Part shown: piece after piece, positions 1 to 8,293 of the stretch
Layout of the letters: the number at the start of each line of letters is the position of its first letter
How positions within the stretch are numbered: position 1 is the first letter of the stretch
From: Viridibacillus arenosi
Lineage (GTDB): Bacteria > Bacillota > Bacilli > Bacillales_A > Planococcaceae
Length of the DNA stretch: 64,000 nt
NCBI RefSeq assembly: GCF_001955655.1
Contig: NZ_MSPW01000010.1
Span: forward strand, 62,001-126,000
Direction of reading: 5' to 3'
Program-made: the position numbers and the translations under genes
The notes under the pieces: generated by a model
Database searches by the model: none
What the model saw: only the letters and a program-made list of their open reading frames with translations
Told to the model about the DNA's origin: nothing

Positions 1-1
1 A

Positions 2-601
2 CGTCTTGATGAAAACGTTGCAGTATGGCCAGGGGATACACCATTCTCATACAAAGTCAATTGGAGTAAAGTAGAGAGTGGATCTGTCAATGTAGGTCAA
101 ATCAATATGAGTTTACACACTGGTACTCATATTGATGCACCTTTTCATTTTGATAACGATGGAAAAAGAGTAATTGATCTGGATCTCGATTTATATATAG
201 GGAATGCAACAGTCATCCATTTACCAAACAGAACTAGCATTGGCGTCAATGAATTATCCAATCTAAATCTACAAGGCGTGACGCGATTGTTAATCCGCAC
301 AGATGCATGGAAGGATCGAAGTGAGTTTCCACAAACCATTCCTCATATCCAACCAGAATTAGCGGCATATCTTTCAGAACTCGGTGTTCGTCTTATTGGT
401 CTTGATTTGCCTTCTGTAGATCCACTTGATAGTAAAGAATTGTCTGCTCATCATGAACTTGCCAGTCATAGAATTCACATTTTAGAGGGGCTTGTATTAG
501 ACGATATTGGACCAGGTAATTATAAGTTGGCAGCCCTCCCACTTCCATTGGTTGAAGCAGATGGAAGTCCTGTACGTGCTGTATTGAAAAAGTTACTTTA
601 A
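2..601 (+). CDS. kynB: Kynurenine formamidase (cyclase family), 5'-truncated by window edge
   Basis: Hydrolyses N-formyl-kynurenine to kynurenine and formate in tryptophan catabolism. The reading frame is open from base 2, well upstream of the first in-frame ATG at 107, and the residues before that ATG (VWPGDTPFSYKVNWS, SGSVNVGQINMS) match the KynB N-terminal region, so the gene starts outside the window and only about ten residues are missing. The metal-binding signature HTGTHIDAPFHF follows directly, and the conserved GLDLPSVDPLDS block and a second His-rich segment (AHHELASHRI) lie downstream. 199 residues are present; the family is about 205-210. A terminator follows closely, so it is the last gene of its transcript. 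KynB and other cyclase-family hydrolases share the signature, but the N-terminal match favours KynB. Confidence 0.88.
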   Translation, partial: RLDENVAVWPGDTPFSYKVNWSKVESGSVNVGQINMSLHTGTHIDAPFHFDNDGKRVIDLDLDLYIGNATVIHLPNRTSIGVNELSNLNLQGVTRLLIRTDAWKDRSEFPQTIPHIQPELAAYLSELGVRLIGLDLPSVDPLDSKELSAHHELASHRIHILEGLVLDDIGPGNYKLAALPLPLVEADGSPVRAVLKKLL

Positions 602-630
602 AAGAAATATAAAAATTTATACATCAATAA

Positions 631-666
631 AAAAACACATATTAGCCATCACTAATATGTGTTTTT
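631..666 (+). terminator. Rho-independent terminator after kynB
   Basis: A 15-bp inverted repeat (aaaaacacatattag / ctaatatgtgttttt) with a six-base loop ends in a T-run, 30 bases past the kynB stop. Confidence 0.85.
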
Positions 667-828
667 CTTTTTTATGGATTATTAGAAGGTGAGATTTATC
701 GCTCCCATTAACAATATTTCAGATGATATGATAAAATTGCGAATCCAGAATACTCGTTTAGTCATCGACAAGATTCCACCAATTTGGTTGTACAAAACAC
801 TATTGTTTAAATGGCGTTTAGTTAAGAA

Positions 829-1200
829 TTATTTTGGTTCAATAATAGCAAAGTAATTCTCTTCTACATCCGCAAAGTTAAACACTTTCCCATGAGGTAA
901 TTCAACAATTGCTCCGACTTTTACGCCTTTTCCCTGTAAAGTTTGATAGTCTTTTTCAAGATCATTTGAATAAAGCAAAATAGATGGTGTACCTAAATGT
1001 AATTCCGGACTCATCTTAGCTATAAATTCTTTATCATGCAAAACAAAGCTAGTCTCACTGTCTTCAGTAGGTGCAAGCTCTACCGATAATGGTTCGGTGC
1101 TTTTTTGTCGAACTACAAAGTTTAATTTATCCTCCCAAAAAGTTGACACTGCCTCAACATCGTTTACATATAGCATTACTTGTCCAATTTTATTAATCAT
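829..1200 (-). CDS. VOC (glyoxalase/bleomycin-resistance fold) family protein
   Basis: A 123-residue protein with the betaalphabetabetabeta repeat pattern of the vicinal-oxygen-chelate family: an opening strand MINKIGQVMLYVNDVEAVSTF, the characteristic helix after VNDVE, and a C-terminal module (SILLYSNDLEKDYQTL...FADVEENYFAIIEP). Start is the ATG at 1200, preceded by AGGAGGTGGC; a longer ORF reading upstream lacks a ribosome-binding site. Family members are glyoxalases, dioxygenases or drug-binding resistance proteins; nothing here identifies the substrate. The gene is monocistronic, between kynB and the cold-shock gene. Confidence 0.75.
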   Translation of the reverse strand: MINKIGQVMLYVNDVEAVSTFWEDKLNFVVRQKSTEPLSVELAPTEDSETSFVLHDKEFIAKMSPELHLGTPSILLYSNDLEKDYQTLQGKGVKVGAIVELPHGKVFNFADVEENYFAIIEPK

Positions 1201-1472
1201 AACGCCACCTCCTATTTGATTAAAATAGTATAACATTTTGATTACGGTTATATAAAGACTATCACTTCCCTATAACCCAGAAATCACGATTACTTCTTTT
1301 TTAATATCATTTATTTAATTATTCTGAACGTATTTGGATTCTTAGAAATCTTCTTCCAAAAATAATTTGTAATAATGTATTATTTCACTCATTTAAACTT
1401 ATACTAGCAACAGAAGCTTTTCTGATACATATTTTTCAAAGAACACTTACCATATACATAAAAAAAGAACAA

Positions 1473-1504
1473 AAAAAGGAATATCCCGAAAGATATTCCT
1501 TTTT
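1473..1504 (-). terminator. Terminator of the cold-shock gene
   Basis: Hairpin with 13-bp arms (aaaaaggaatatc / gatattccttttt) immediately after the csp stop codon; T-run on the minus strand. Confidence 0.88.
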
Positions 1505-1515
1505 ATTAGCTAATA

Positions 1516-1716
1516 TTAAAGTTTAGTAACGTTAGCTGCTTGTGGTCCGCGGTTACCTTCAACTACTTCAAACTCAACTTTTTGACCTTCGTCAAGAGTT
1601 TTGAAGCCATCACCTTGGATAGCGCTGAAGTGTACGAATACGTCGTTTTCGCCTTCAACTTCGATAAAACCGAAGCCTTTTTCTGAGTTAAACCATTTTA
1701 CTGTACCTTGTTTCAT
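1516..1716 (-). CDS. csp: Cold-shock protein (CspA/CspB family RNA chaperone)
   Basis: A 66-residue single cold-shock domain, the full length of the family. RNP-1 (KGFGFI, residues 13-18) and RNP-2 (VFVHF, 26-30) single-strand nucleic-acid binding motifs are intact. It binds mRNA and single-stranded DNA and melts secondary structure during cold adaptation or stationary phase. The ATG is preceded by TTTGGAGGTTTTCTCAC. Unlike its neighbours it has a consensus SigmaA promoter (1871-1899), a leader of roughly 150 bases and a 20-bp hairpin in that leader, suggesting high transcription with post-transcriptional control. Which Csp paralogue (B, C, D) cannot be told from sequence alone. Confidence 0.96.
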   Translation of the reverse strand: MKQGTVKWFNSEKGFGFIEVEGENDVFVHFSAIQGDGFKTLDEGQKVEFEVVEGNRGPQAANVTKL

Positions 1717-1776
1717 GTGAGAAAACCTCCAAAAAAATAAATGTAGACAATATGCAATTAATGACCGAAATCAAAA

Positions 1777-1834
1777 ATTCACATATTACATAAAGTACCG
1801 AACTACTGCCGATCACTTTATGTAATATGTGAAT
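1777..1834 (-). promoter_or_regulatory. Long inverted repeat in the csp 5' leader
   Basis: A perfect 20-bp inverted repeat (attcacatattacataaagt, 1777-1796, and its complement at 1815-1834) separated by 18 bases lies between the csp promoter and start codon, so it should form a stable stem-loop in the csp mRNA. Leaders of csp genes are known to fold in temperature-dependent ways; that this hairpin is such a switch is inference. It has no T-run on either side, so it is not a terminator. Confidence 0.75.
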
Positions 1835-1870
1835 GCGAGTTGCGGTTAATCAATTTCAATTGTTAAGATA

Positions 1871-1899
1871 ATTATACGTACAGCTGGAAGTTTTGTCAA
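1871..1899 (-). promoter_or_regulatory. Consensus SigmaA promoter of csp
   Basis: On the minus strand TTGACA (1899-1894) is followed by 17 bases and TATAAT (1876-1871), a perfect match to the housekeeping consensus. Transcription would start near 1864, giving a leader of about 150 bases. Confidence 0.9.
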
Positions 1900-1928
1900 C
1901 GAATGTTCATGATTTTTGGTAAATATTC

Positions 1929-2222
1929 TTATATTTTAGGTTGATTTTTCTCATCTAACCAAATAATACCGTGATAAGTTTGGATATCTTCATCACAAGC
2001 TTCACAAAACCCAATTTCATCATCAGACCAAAATGCCCAGAATCGTTCTTTTTTACTAGAGTCGTGATCATACTTTTCTTTAAAATTTTGTAATGTCTCA
2101 ACCAAATATTGTTCGGCTTCTTCTTTTATTTCAAATGCATTTTCTTCAACAATATGTTCTTCCCAACCTTCAAATTGCCACCACGGCTCATAATCCGCTT
2201 TCATATAAATTATTTTATACAT
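1929..2222 (-). CDS. DUF1033 family protein
   Basis: A 97-residue cytoplasmic protein starting MYKIIYMKADYEPWWQFEGW, the typical N-terminal signature of DUF1033, a small acidic Firmicutes family without known function. It is rich in Trp, Glu and Asp (FWAFWSDDEIGFCEACDED) and has no membrane segment. The ATG at 2222 is preferred over a TTG nine bases upstream because AAAGGA sits at suitable spacing only for the ATG. It faces the chemoreceptor gene divergently. Confidence 0.8.
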   Translation of the reverse strand: MYKIIYMKADYEPWWQFEGWEEHIVEENAFEIKEEAEQYLVETLQNFKEKYDHDSSKKERFWAFWSDDEIGFCEACDEDIQTYHGIIWLDEKNQPKI

Positions 2223-2347
2223 ATTTTTCAAATCCTTTTATTTGTATTTTGAATATTCTATCGAAATCTTTTTTGTGCCTTTATTCCCTACTGTTAATGT
2301 GCTAAAATTACTATAAAAATACAATATTTTAACACAGGGGGATACGG

Positions 2348-4075
2348 ATGTTTGCTACTATTAGACCCAAATTAGAAATGGCTCAACTACTCCAAAGAGG
2401 AACTGATATCAATACCATTGGGAGATTTAAAGATACACTAGCATTTAATAATTTCCATAAAAGAGATGAAGAAAACTTAAAAGAGCTGTATTCAAAATTA
2501 TTGGAATGTACACCTTCTATGCGTGATATTTTCACAAAATACTTAGAAGAAATTGCACCTGAAAAGCATAATCCAATTTCTGATCAATATATAGAAAAAT
2601 ACTTAAATGCATTCTTTTTACTTCCAAGAGATGAAAAGTACGTAGATGAAACAGTACGTTTCTTCTACTTATTCAGACACCATAAATTTGAACCAGGTAA
2701 AACTATTGTTATCTTCAATCAATTTGCTTTTTATGTGACTACACACATATTGTATAACTTTGGGTACAAACCTGCCAAAGCATTCGACTTGATGCGTTCA
2801 TTTCAAGGTGCTGTGAATATCGATCAAGAACTATTATTTGAGGTAGCGACAGAAAGAATGATTGAACACGCAGTTAGTGAAGTTTCAGCTTTGATGGATA
2901 CGAACTCACAAATTATGTATATGAAAGACCTTGTATATAGTTTGGATCGTCAAAACGAAGAAATTCAATCATCCACTGCTGCAACAGAGCAGATTACTGC
3001 CTCCATTAGTGAAGTAGCTAAAACATCCGCCCGTATTTCTGAAAAAACAGCTGACTCCGTTGAATATGCAACAAATAGTAAAAACACAATTGACTTAGCA
3101 TTAAATGAAATCTTCAAAACAGAAGAAACCTTCACATCGATTGTAGAATCATTCAGTGAATTACAAAAACGAGTCAATGATATCGAGAATGTAGTAACTT
3201 TAATAAAAGAGATTGCTGATCAAACAAACCTACTTGCGCTAAATGCTTCTATAGAAGCTGCACGTGCAGGTGAACACGGAAAGGGCTTTGCTGTTGTTGC
3301 TCAAGAAGTTCGTAAGCTCGCTGAAAACACTGTATCAGCATTAGGAGAAGTCTCTTCAAACGTACAACATCTAAAAAGCTATTCAAGTAATGTAGCAACA
3401 TCAATTTCTCAAACAACTACTATTATAAAAGAGGCAACAAATGAGGCAAAAGATTCCCTACCACTTCTTTCCTCAATCGTAGAAGCGATCGAAGAGATCA
3501 ATGTGGATGTAACCAATACAGCAGCAATATCAGAACAACAAGCTGCAGCAATAGATGAAGTCTCTCATCGTATGGTACAAATTTCTGATTTGCAAGATGA
3601 TATTCGCGAATTAGGACAAGCTACATCAGCTGGTATCCATCAACTAGGTGCTGAGATTAATCATTTCCGATTAAGCATTGTTGAAAATAATAACGTCCAA
3701 CTTTCAAGTAATGCTCTATTACAATTATCAAAAGCAGATCATATTCTATGGAAATGGCGCGTCTATAATATGTTCTTAGGGCTAGAGAAAATTGAAGAAA
3801 GTGAAGTATCTTCACATAGAGATTGCAGACTAGGGAAATGGTATTCATCTGAAAAAGCACGCGATAGATTCGGTAAAGAAAAAGCCTATATCGAGTTAGA
3901 CGCATATCATCAAAAAGTTCATGAAGCTGCAAAACGAGCAGCTGTTTCCTATAATGCAGGTAAAATCTCCGATGCTGAATTAGCACTAAAAGAGGTTGAA
4001 AGTTCATCTCAGCAAGTACTCCATTTTATTAATGAACTCATTGAAAAATTGGAAAAAGAGCGCTTCATAATATAA
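2348..4075 (+). CDS. Soluble methyl-accepting chemoreceptor with globin-like sensor and CZB domain
   Basis: 575 residues, no membrane segments, so a cytoplasmic chemoreceptor. Residues about 1-190 resemble the all-helical globin-coupled sensor domain (HemAT-like; [18 protein letters not shown] is in the place of the proximal-His helix), though divergently. Residues about 210-430 are the MCP signalling coiled coil, with the highly conserved hairpin tip ([20 protein letters not shown], then [21 protein letters not shown], about 285-330) that contacts CheA and CheW. Residues about 455-530 form a chemoreceptor zinc-binding (CZB) domain: [19 protein letters not shown] and [12 protein letters not shown] supply His and Cys ligands. 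ATG follows AGGGGGATACGG. It would sense oxygen, redox or zinc/hypochlorite-like cues and feed the flagellar chemotaxis pathway. Haem binding is unproven. Confidence 0.88.
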   Translation: MFATIRPKLEMAQLLQRGTDINTIGRFKDTLAFNNFHKRDEENLKELYSKLLECTPSMRDIFTKYLEEIAPEKHNPISDQYIEKYLNAFFLLPRDEKYVDETVRFFYLFRHHKFEPGKTIVIFNQFAFYVTTHILYNFGYKPAKAFDLMRSFQGAVNIDQELLFEVATERMIEHAVSEVSALMDTNSQIMYMKDLVYSLDRQNEEIQSSTAATEQITASISEVAKTSARISEKTADSVEYATNSKNTIDLALNEIFKTEETFTSIVESFSELQKRVNDIENVVTLIKEIADQTNLLALNASIEAARAGEHGKGFAVVAQEVRKLAENTVSALGEVSSNVQHLKSYSSNVATSISQTTTIIKEATNEAKDSLPLLSSIVEAIEEINVDVTNTAAISEQQAAAIDEVSHRMVQISDLQDDIRELGQATSAGIHQLGAEINHFRLSIVENNNVQLSSNALLQLSKADHILWKWRVYNMFLGLEKIEESEVSSHRDCRLGKWYSSEKARDRFGKEKAYIELDAYHQKVHEAAKRAAVSYNAGKISDAELALKEVESSSQQVLHFINELIEKLEKERFII

Positions 4076-4085
4076 TATAAATATA

Positions 4086-4119
4086 GGTAAGCCGATAATA
4101 TAGAAAATTCCGGCTTACC
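4086..4119 (+). terminator. Hairpin after the chemoreceptor gene
   Basis: Nine-bp arms ggtaagccg / cggcttacc just after the chemoreceptor stop; the T-run is weak, so termination may be partial. Confidence 0.5.
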
Positions 4120-4146
4120 ACTTCTGAATTTATTCGGGACAACAGT

Positions 4147-4428
4147 ATGAAAAAGCGAGCGCATTTCGTATTTACTGGCAAAGTTCAAAATAACGGATAT
4201 CGATTTTTCATTAAACAAAAATCTATTGAAATCGACTTGAAGGGTACATGCTATTTAAATGAACGTAAACAAATTGAAGTTGATGTATACGACATAATAT
4301 AACAAATCGAACAATTTCTACCGTATGTACAACGTGGTGTTAATCCACAATCGGAAAATAATAGTTTTCGTGTTGAATTACATAATGATTTAAAAGGGTA
4401 TACTTCTATGGAGTCGGATATAGTTTAA
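4147..4428 (+). pseudogene. Acylphosphatase-like gene broken by an in-frame stop
   Basis: Reading from the ATG at 4147 gives HFVFTGKVQNNGYRFFIKQK, then about 30 further residues, TAA at 4300-4302, and then in the same frame QIEQFLPYVQRGVNPQSE...VELHNDLKGYTSMESDIV to a natural stop at 4426. Together this is a 93-residue acylphosphatase-like protein: the VQ-x-x-GYR-x-F phosphate loop with its catalytic Arg, and the Ser-rich YVQxGVxPQSE C-terminal segment. Only one codon is a stop and there is no frameshift, so the lesion looks recent. Acylphosphatases hydrolyse acyl phosphates such as carbamoyl phosphate. No good ribosome-binding site precedes the ATG. Confidence 0.7.
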
Positions 4429-4440
4429 ACCGACTCTTTT
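4411..4440 (+). terminator. Terminator overlapping the end of the acylphosphatase pseudogene
   Basis: gagtcgg / ccgactc arms followed by six or more T; the stop codon lies in the loop. Confidence 0.8.
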
Positions 4441-4512
4441 TTGTACGATAAAGTGAAACTTTCTTGTATCTATTTCGTACATAATATTAGGGTGTTTAAG
4501 GAGGAATTTAAA

Positions 4513-5169
4513 ATGCTCAATTTCCGACACTTTCTAGCAAGATATGCAATCACAATCCCTTTTACTTTCTTCATGTGGTTTGTATTTCTATTTGGTTTTA
4601 AACTGAATTTTCTTGAATGTTCTGGCTTAGGTTTAATCACTTATTTTACAACAGCCTATATTGTGAAAAAAGTTCAAGTAAGAAAGCAATTGAAACTGGT
4701 AGGCATAACTCGCTCAGAATATCGTCACATTAAAGAACAAATGATGCTTGCAGAAGCACAAATTAAAAACTTAAATCGACACTACACAAAGGTTCGCTCT
4801 ATCTCGGCCTTTAAACAACTATTTGAAATGAATCGATTAGCAAAACGGATTTTCCAAATCGTACGGACAAACCCAAAGAAATTTTACCAAGCTGAAGATT
4901 TCTTTTATGCACATCTAGAATCAGCTGCTGAATTAACTGAGAAATATGCCCTACTCTCAACGCAACCGATTAAAGACATAGATGTTCATATAGCTCTTCA
5001 ACAAACGCGCGATACATTAGAAGACTTAAATCATACAATGCAAGAAGATCTACGAGCAGTCTTAGCATCTGATATAGAAGAGTTAAAAATGGAACTTGAT
5101 TTTGCACAGATCTCAACGCAAAAAAACAAGCCTTTGCTAGCTCGAAAGGAGAATTTATATGACGAATAA
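4513..5169 (+). CDS. xpaC: XpaC-like 5-bromo-4-chloroindolyl phosphate hydrolysis family protein
   Basis: 218 residues. Start is the ATG at 4513 behind AAGGAGGAATTTAAA. Two hydrophobic segments near the N-terminus (about 10-55; TIPFTFFMWFVFLFGFKL and GLGLITYFTTAYIVK) anchor it in the membrane; the rest is charged and helical (coiled-coil prone). It matches XpaC, named for hydrolysis of the indicator X-phos, whose true role is unknown. It overlaps the following telA-like gene by 11 bases, as with the xpaC-yaaN pair of Bacillus subtilis, implying translational coupling and a shared complex, probably in envelope or tellurite-type stress. Confidence 0.85.
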   Translation: MLNFRHFLARYAITIPFTFFMWFVFLFGFKLNFLECSGLGLITYFTTAYIVKKVQVRKQLKLVGITRSEYRHIKEQMMLAEAQIKNLNRHYTKVRSISAFKQLFEMNRLAKRIFQIVRTNPKKFYQAEDFFYAHLESAAELTEKYALLSTQPIKDIDVHIALQQTRDTLEDLNHTMQEDLRAVLASDIEELKMELDFAQISTQKNKPLLARKENLYDE

Positions 5170-6358
5170 TCCATCTTCACCCGAACCAATTAAATCAATG
5201 GACGACCTACTTAGTAATCCGTTTGATATGCAACCAGAACTAGCGAAAGCACCATCTGTATCTCCTACTCCGGACATGCCCGTCAAACAAATTGACCGAT
5301 TATCGGATGAGGATAAAAAGAAAGCGGAACAACTTGCTTCGCAAATTCCAGTTGGTAACTATGAATCCATTTTAACTTACGGTGCTAATGCTCAAAACGA
5401 ACTTTCACGCTTTTCTCATCAAATGCTTGACCATGTACAACGTAAAGATATTGGTCCAGTGGGTGATGTCTTAAAAGATTTAATGGATAAGCTATCTGAA
5501 ATCGATCCTGAAGAACTTTCTCAAGATAAAAAGTCAGGTCTTCGCAAACTTTTCGGTAAAATAGCACGTCCAATCCAAGAAATGATGACAAAATATCAAA
5601 AACTTAGCACACAAATTGACCGCATAGGCATTCAATTGGAACATTCTAAACGCGGTTTAGTAGAAGATGTGCAAATGCTTGATAAACTATATGAGCAAAA
5701 CAAAACGTATTTCGAAGCATTGAATGTTTATATCGCTGCAGCTGAACTAAAACGCGACGAAATCACAGCCAAATTATTACCAGAATTACGTCAAAAAGCA
5801 GAATTTGCTAACGACCAAATGCTTGTACAAGAAGTAAATGATTTAGCTCAATTCGTGGATCGTCTTGAAAAACGTATTTACGACTTACAACTATCTCGTC
5901 AAATTACAATTCAATCTGCGCCACAAATCCGAATGATCCAACAAACGAACCAAACGTTAGCAGAGAAAATTCAAGCTTCAATTATGACGGCTATCCCTTT
6001 ATGGAAAAACCAAATTGCTATCGCTCTTACTTTAAACAATCAACGAAGAGCCGTAGAAGCACAAAAACAAGTTACTAAAACAACGAACGACTTGTTACTT
6101 AAAAACTCTGAAATGCTAAAAGTAAATACCATTGAAACTGCAAAAGAAAACGAACGCGGTCTCATCGAAATCGATACTTTGAAAAAAACACAAGAAAACC
6201 TTCTTCAAACAATCGAAGAAACTCTTCAAATCCAAGCAGATGGACGTCAAAAACGAAAAGCTGCTGAAATTGAAATTGCTCGTATGGAAGGCGAATTAAA
6301 ACAACGTCTACTAGCTATTCATACACAACAACAAAATAATAATCGTCCGAATTATTAA
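5159..6358 (+). CDS. yaaN: Toxic anion resistance (TelA/YaaN) family protein
   Basis: 399 residues, cytoplasmic, almost wholly alpha-helical with long coiled-coil stretches rich in Gln, Glu, Lys and Leu. Conserved TelA-family segments are visible: SQIPVGNYESILTYGANAQ near residue 60, LDKLYEQNKTYFEALNVYIAA near 185 and IQSAPQIRMIQQTNQTLAEK near 257. TelA proteins are linked to tellurite, bacteriocin and cell-envelope stress resistance; the mechanism is unknown. Start ATG follows AAAGGAGAATTTAT and lies inside the xpaC reading frame. A strong terminator ends the two-gene operon. Confidence 0.92.
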   Translation: MTNNPSSPEPIKSMDDLLSNPFDMQPELAKAPSVSPTPDMPVKQIDRLSDEDKKKAEQLASQIPVGNYESILTYGANAQNELSRFSHQMLDHVQRKDIGPVGDVLKDLMDKLSEIDPEELSQDKKSGLRKLFGKIARPIQEMMTKYQKLSTQIDRIGIQLEHSKRGLVEDVQMLDKLYEQNKTYFEALNVYIAAAELKRDEITAKLLPELRQKAEFANDQMLVQEVNDLAQFVDRLEKRIYDLQLSRQITIQSAPQIRMIQQTNQTLAEKIQASIMTAIPLWKNQIAIALTLNNQRRAVEAQKQVTKTTNDLLLKNSEMLKVNTIETAKENERGLIEIDTLKKTQENLLQTIEETLQIQADGRQKRKAAEIEIARMEGELKQRLLAIHTQQQNNNRPNY

Positions 6359-6363
6359 TTACA

Positions 6364-6404
6364 AAAAGAGATCAATTCAGTTAACTGAATTGATCTCTTT
6401 TTTA
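6364..6404 (+). terminator. Strong terminator of xpaC-yaaN, also usable by ecsB
   Basis: Seventeen-bp perfect arms (aaaagagatcaattcag and its complement) with a TTAA loop and a T-run on both strands; it separates convergent yaaN and ecsB. Confidence 0.92.
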
Positions 6405-6436
6405 TGATTATTTTTCCGACCAATAATATCGCTGTG

Positions 6437-7621
6437 TTACTTCGTTCCAGTAAAGCGAATTGTCATTTCCCCTATGATAAGTATTAGTATGAAACTAATA
6501 AATGAAACTGTTTGTACAAAGCTACTTAACAAAACAATACTACTTTGTAATAGCATCAATGTACGTAATAGCTTATTCACGGCTATTTGTTGATTAGTTA
6601 CTGGAATCGGATAAAAGGCATTCATTCGAACACCCCTCGGAGAAATGAACATATGTTTAATTTGGTATGTCGTTGCAAATGACAAGGCACTTACAATCAC
6701 CCATACAACAAAAGGTACGTTTACAAAAGCTACTATAAAAGCTGAAATAATCGTTAACCTCAACCATAAATAGATAGACTCATCTGTTCTCATAAATGTA
6801 CGAACTATTAAATAAAGAGAAGTATTCTTTTGATCGTAATGTATAAGTTTAGTCGCAAAATCTAGCCATGCTCTTCGACTAATATTTTCTTTTAAAAAAG
6901 GTACATCTGTAAAATAACTCACAAATCGATAAAATCGAGCCATTCGAGCACTTTCGATCTTCGAAAAATAGTCATACGGAATAGGTTCTAATATAGCTTT
7001 CTTTCTATCCTGTTTCTCATATGCTAATAATATGACAATAATAACAAAGAAGAGAATGATTTCACCCTCGATAGCAAGTTTCAATACAATAATTGAAATG
7101 CACAACCGAAGTAAACGATTAAAAAAGTGATATCTCCCCTGCTGCTTCCGATGATTTGAAAACTCAATTTGAACATTTAAATATTTTAAGATTAGTATCG
7201 TACAAAATCCCAATGAGATTTTCCATAGAGATGGACTTTCCACACTTAATAAAAGTGGAATTGCAGCAATATATATGACTAATACACCGAAAATTTGCGA
7301 CCAGTATGTCCATATCAGTGCTTTTTTAAAATAGCTACCCATTCCGGACTCTAACTGTAAAAAATAGACCTGGTCAGGTTCACGAATTAATGTTGTCGGA
7401 CTACTAAATGACAACAATATCCCACAAACAGTGGATACTAGCAACTCAGAAGGGAAATCATGCGGAACCACCTGTAACCATTTCATATAATAAGCAACAG
7501 CAAAGCTTCCGGCAATAATTATAGCTATATAACTTGTAGCAAAGACAAACCGTAGGTATTTAAAAAGTTCTTTCAAATATTGTCGGAATCTTTTAGCCCA
7601 TATTTCTTCTAGATTCTTCAT
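6437..7621 (-). CDS. ecsB: ABC transporter permease, EcsB family
   Basis: 394-residue polytopic membrane protein (about eight to ten hydrophobic segments) with a cytoplasmic N-terminus rich in aromatic and basic residues (IWAKRFRQYLKELFKYLRFVF), like EcsB, the permease subunit of the Ecs exporter involved in secretion, competence and regulated intramembrane proteolysis (RasP activity) in B. subtilis. Length matches (about 400). GTAGGAGAATATA precedes the ATG. The partner ATPase ecsA, normally immediately upstream, is absent: upstream lies DUF523. It may work with an ATPase encoded elsewhere, or be a second EcsB-like copy. Confidence 0.8.
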   Translation of the reverse strand: MKNLEEIWAKRFRQYLKELFKYLRFVFATSYIAIIIAGSFAVAYYMKWLQVVPHDFPSELLVSTVCGILLSFSSPTTLIREPDQVYFLQLESGMGSYFKKALIWTYWSQIFGVLVIYIAAIPLLLSVESPSLWKISLGFCTILILKYLNVQIEFSNHRKQQGRYHFFNRLLRLCISIIVLKLAIEGEIILFFVIIVILLAYEKQDRKKAILEPIPYDYFSKIESARMARFYRFVSYFTDVPFLKENISRRAWLDFATKLIHYDQKNTSLYLIVRTFMRTDESIYLWLRLTIISAFIVAFVNVPFVVWVIVSALSFATTYQIKHMFISPRGVRMNAFYPIPVTNQQIAVNKLLRTLMLLQSSIVLLSSFVQTVSFISFILILIIGEMTIRFTGTK

Positions 7622-7692
7622 TATATTCTCCTACATATTAAATGACTTTTTAATTTACGTTAGCCTGGAATTCTTTAACATAGTTATCTTTG

Positions 7693-8157
7693 TTATACCT
7701 CAACCTTAACTTCGGAAAACTGTTCTTCTGAGATTACTTGTAATCCATTTCTTTTGAGTAAAGCAGTTGTCACACCATTTCCGACAATTTTTTCATTTTC
7801 AAATTGTCCATTATAAATCATTGTACTACCACATGATGGGCTATATTCTTTGAGGACAATTATAGTTGCATTTAGCTCCTGTACCTTTTTAAGTGTAGCA
7901 AAAGCACCTTTTATGTATAATTCCGTAACATCTCTACCTGACTGTTCAATTACTTTAGCCTTCCCGTCCAGTACATCTTCCCCATTACCTCCTATTATTT
8001 CCGCAGGTTCTCTTGGTGTTGAGAAACCACCTAACAGTTCAGGACAAACAGTTACAGCCTTTTTTTCTTCTATTAGTTTATGAATTTTATGATTTAAACT
8101 ATGTGTACCGTTATATCTTACCTTTAATCCTGCCAAACATGAACTTACGACTATCAT
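7693..8157 (-). CDS. DUF523 family protein
   Basis: 154 residues starting MIVVSSCLAGLKVRYNG. DUF523 hallmarks are present: the N-terminal SSCLAG, CPELLGGFSTPREPAEI in the middle and SPSCGSTMIYNG toward the C-terminus, giving three conserved Cys groups that could bind metal or an iron-sulfur cluster. No experimental function is known to me. The ATG at 8157 is chosen over an upstream in-frame ATG because GAGGTGATAACG directly precedes it. Single gene. Confidence 0.85.
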   Translation of the reverse strand: MIVVSSCLAGLKVRYNGTHSLNHKIHKLIEEKKAVTVCPELLGGFSTPREPAEIIGGNGEDVLDGKAKVIEQSGRDVTELYIKGAFATLKKVQELNATIIVLKEYSPSCGSTMIYNGQFENEKIVGNGVTTALLKRNGLQVISEEQFSEVKVEV

Positions 8158-8293
8158 CGTTATCACCTCTATATTATATAATCTCAAGAAAAAAACACCT
8201 CTGAAAAAGAATCTTAATTACTTAGAGATGTTTATGTATATTAAGATTTTCTCGCTTTAATAAACCCCTATTAATAAAATATATAATTCAATT

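Noticed and set aside
4009-4218. 69-codon minus-strand frame across the chemoreceptor end
   Set aside because: Overlaps a certain gene and the acylphosphatase pseudogene; no start signal.
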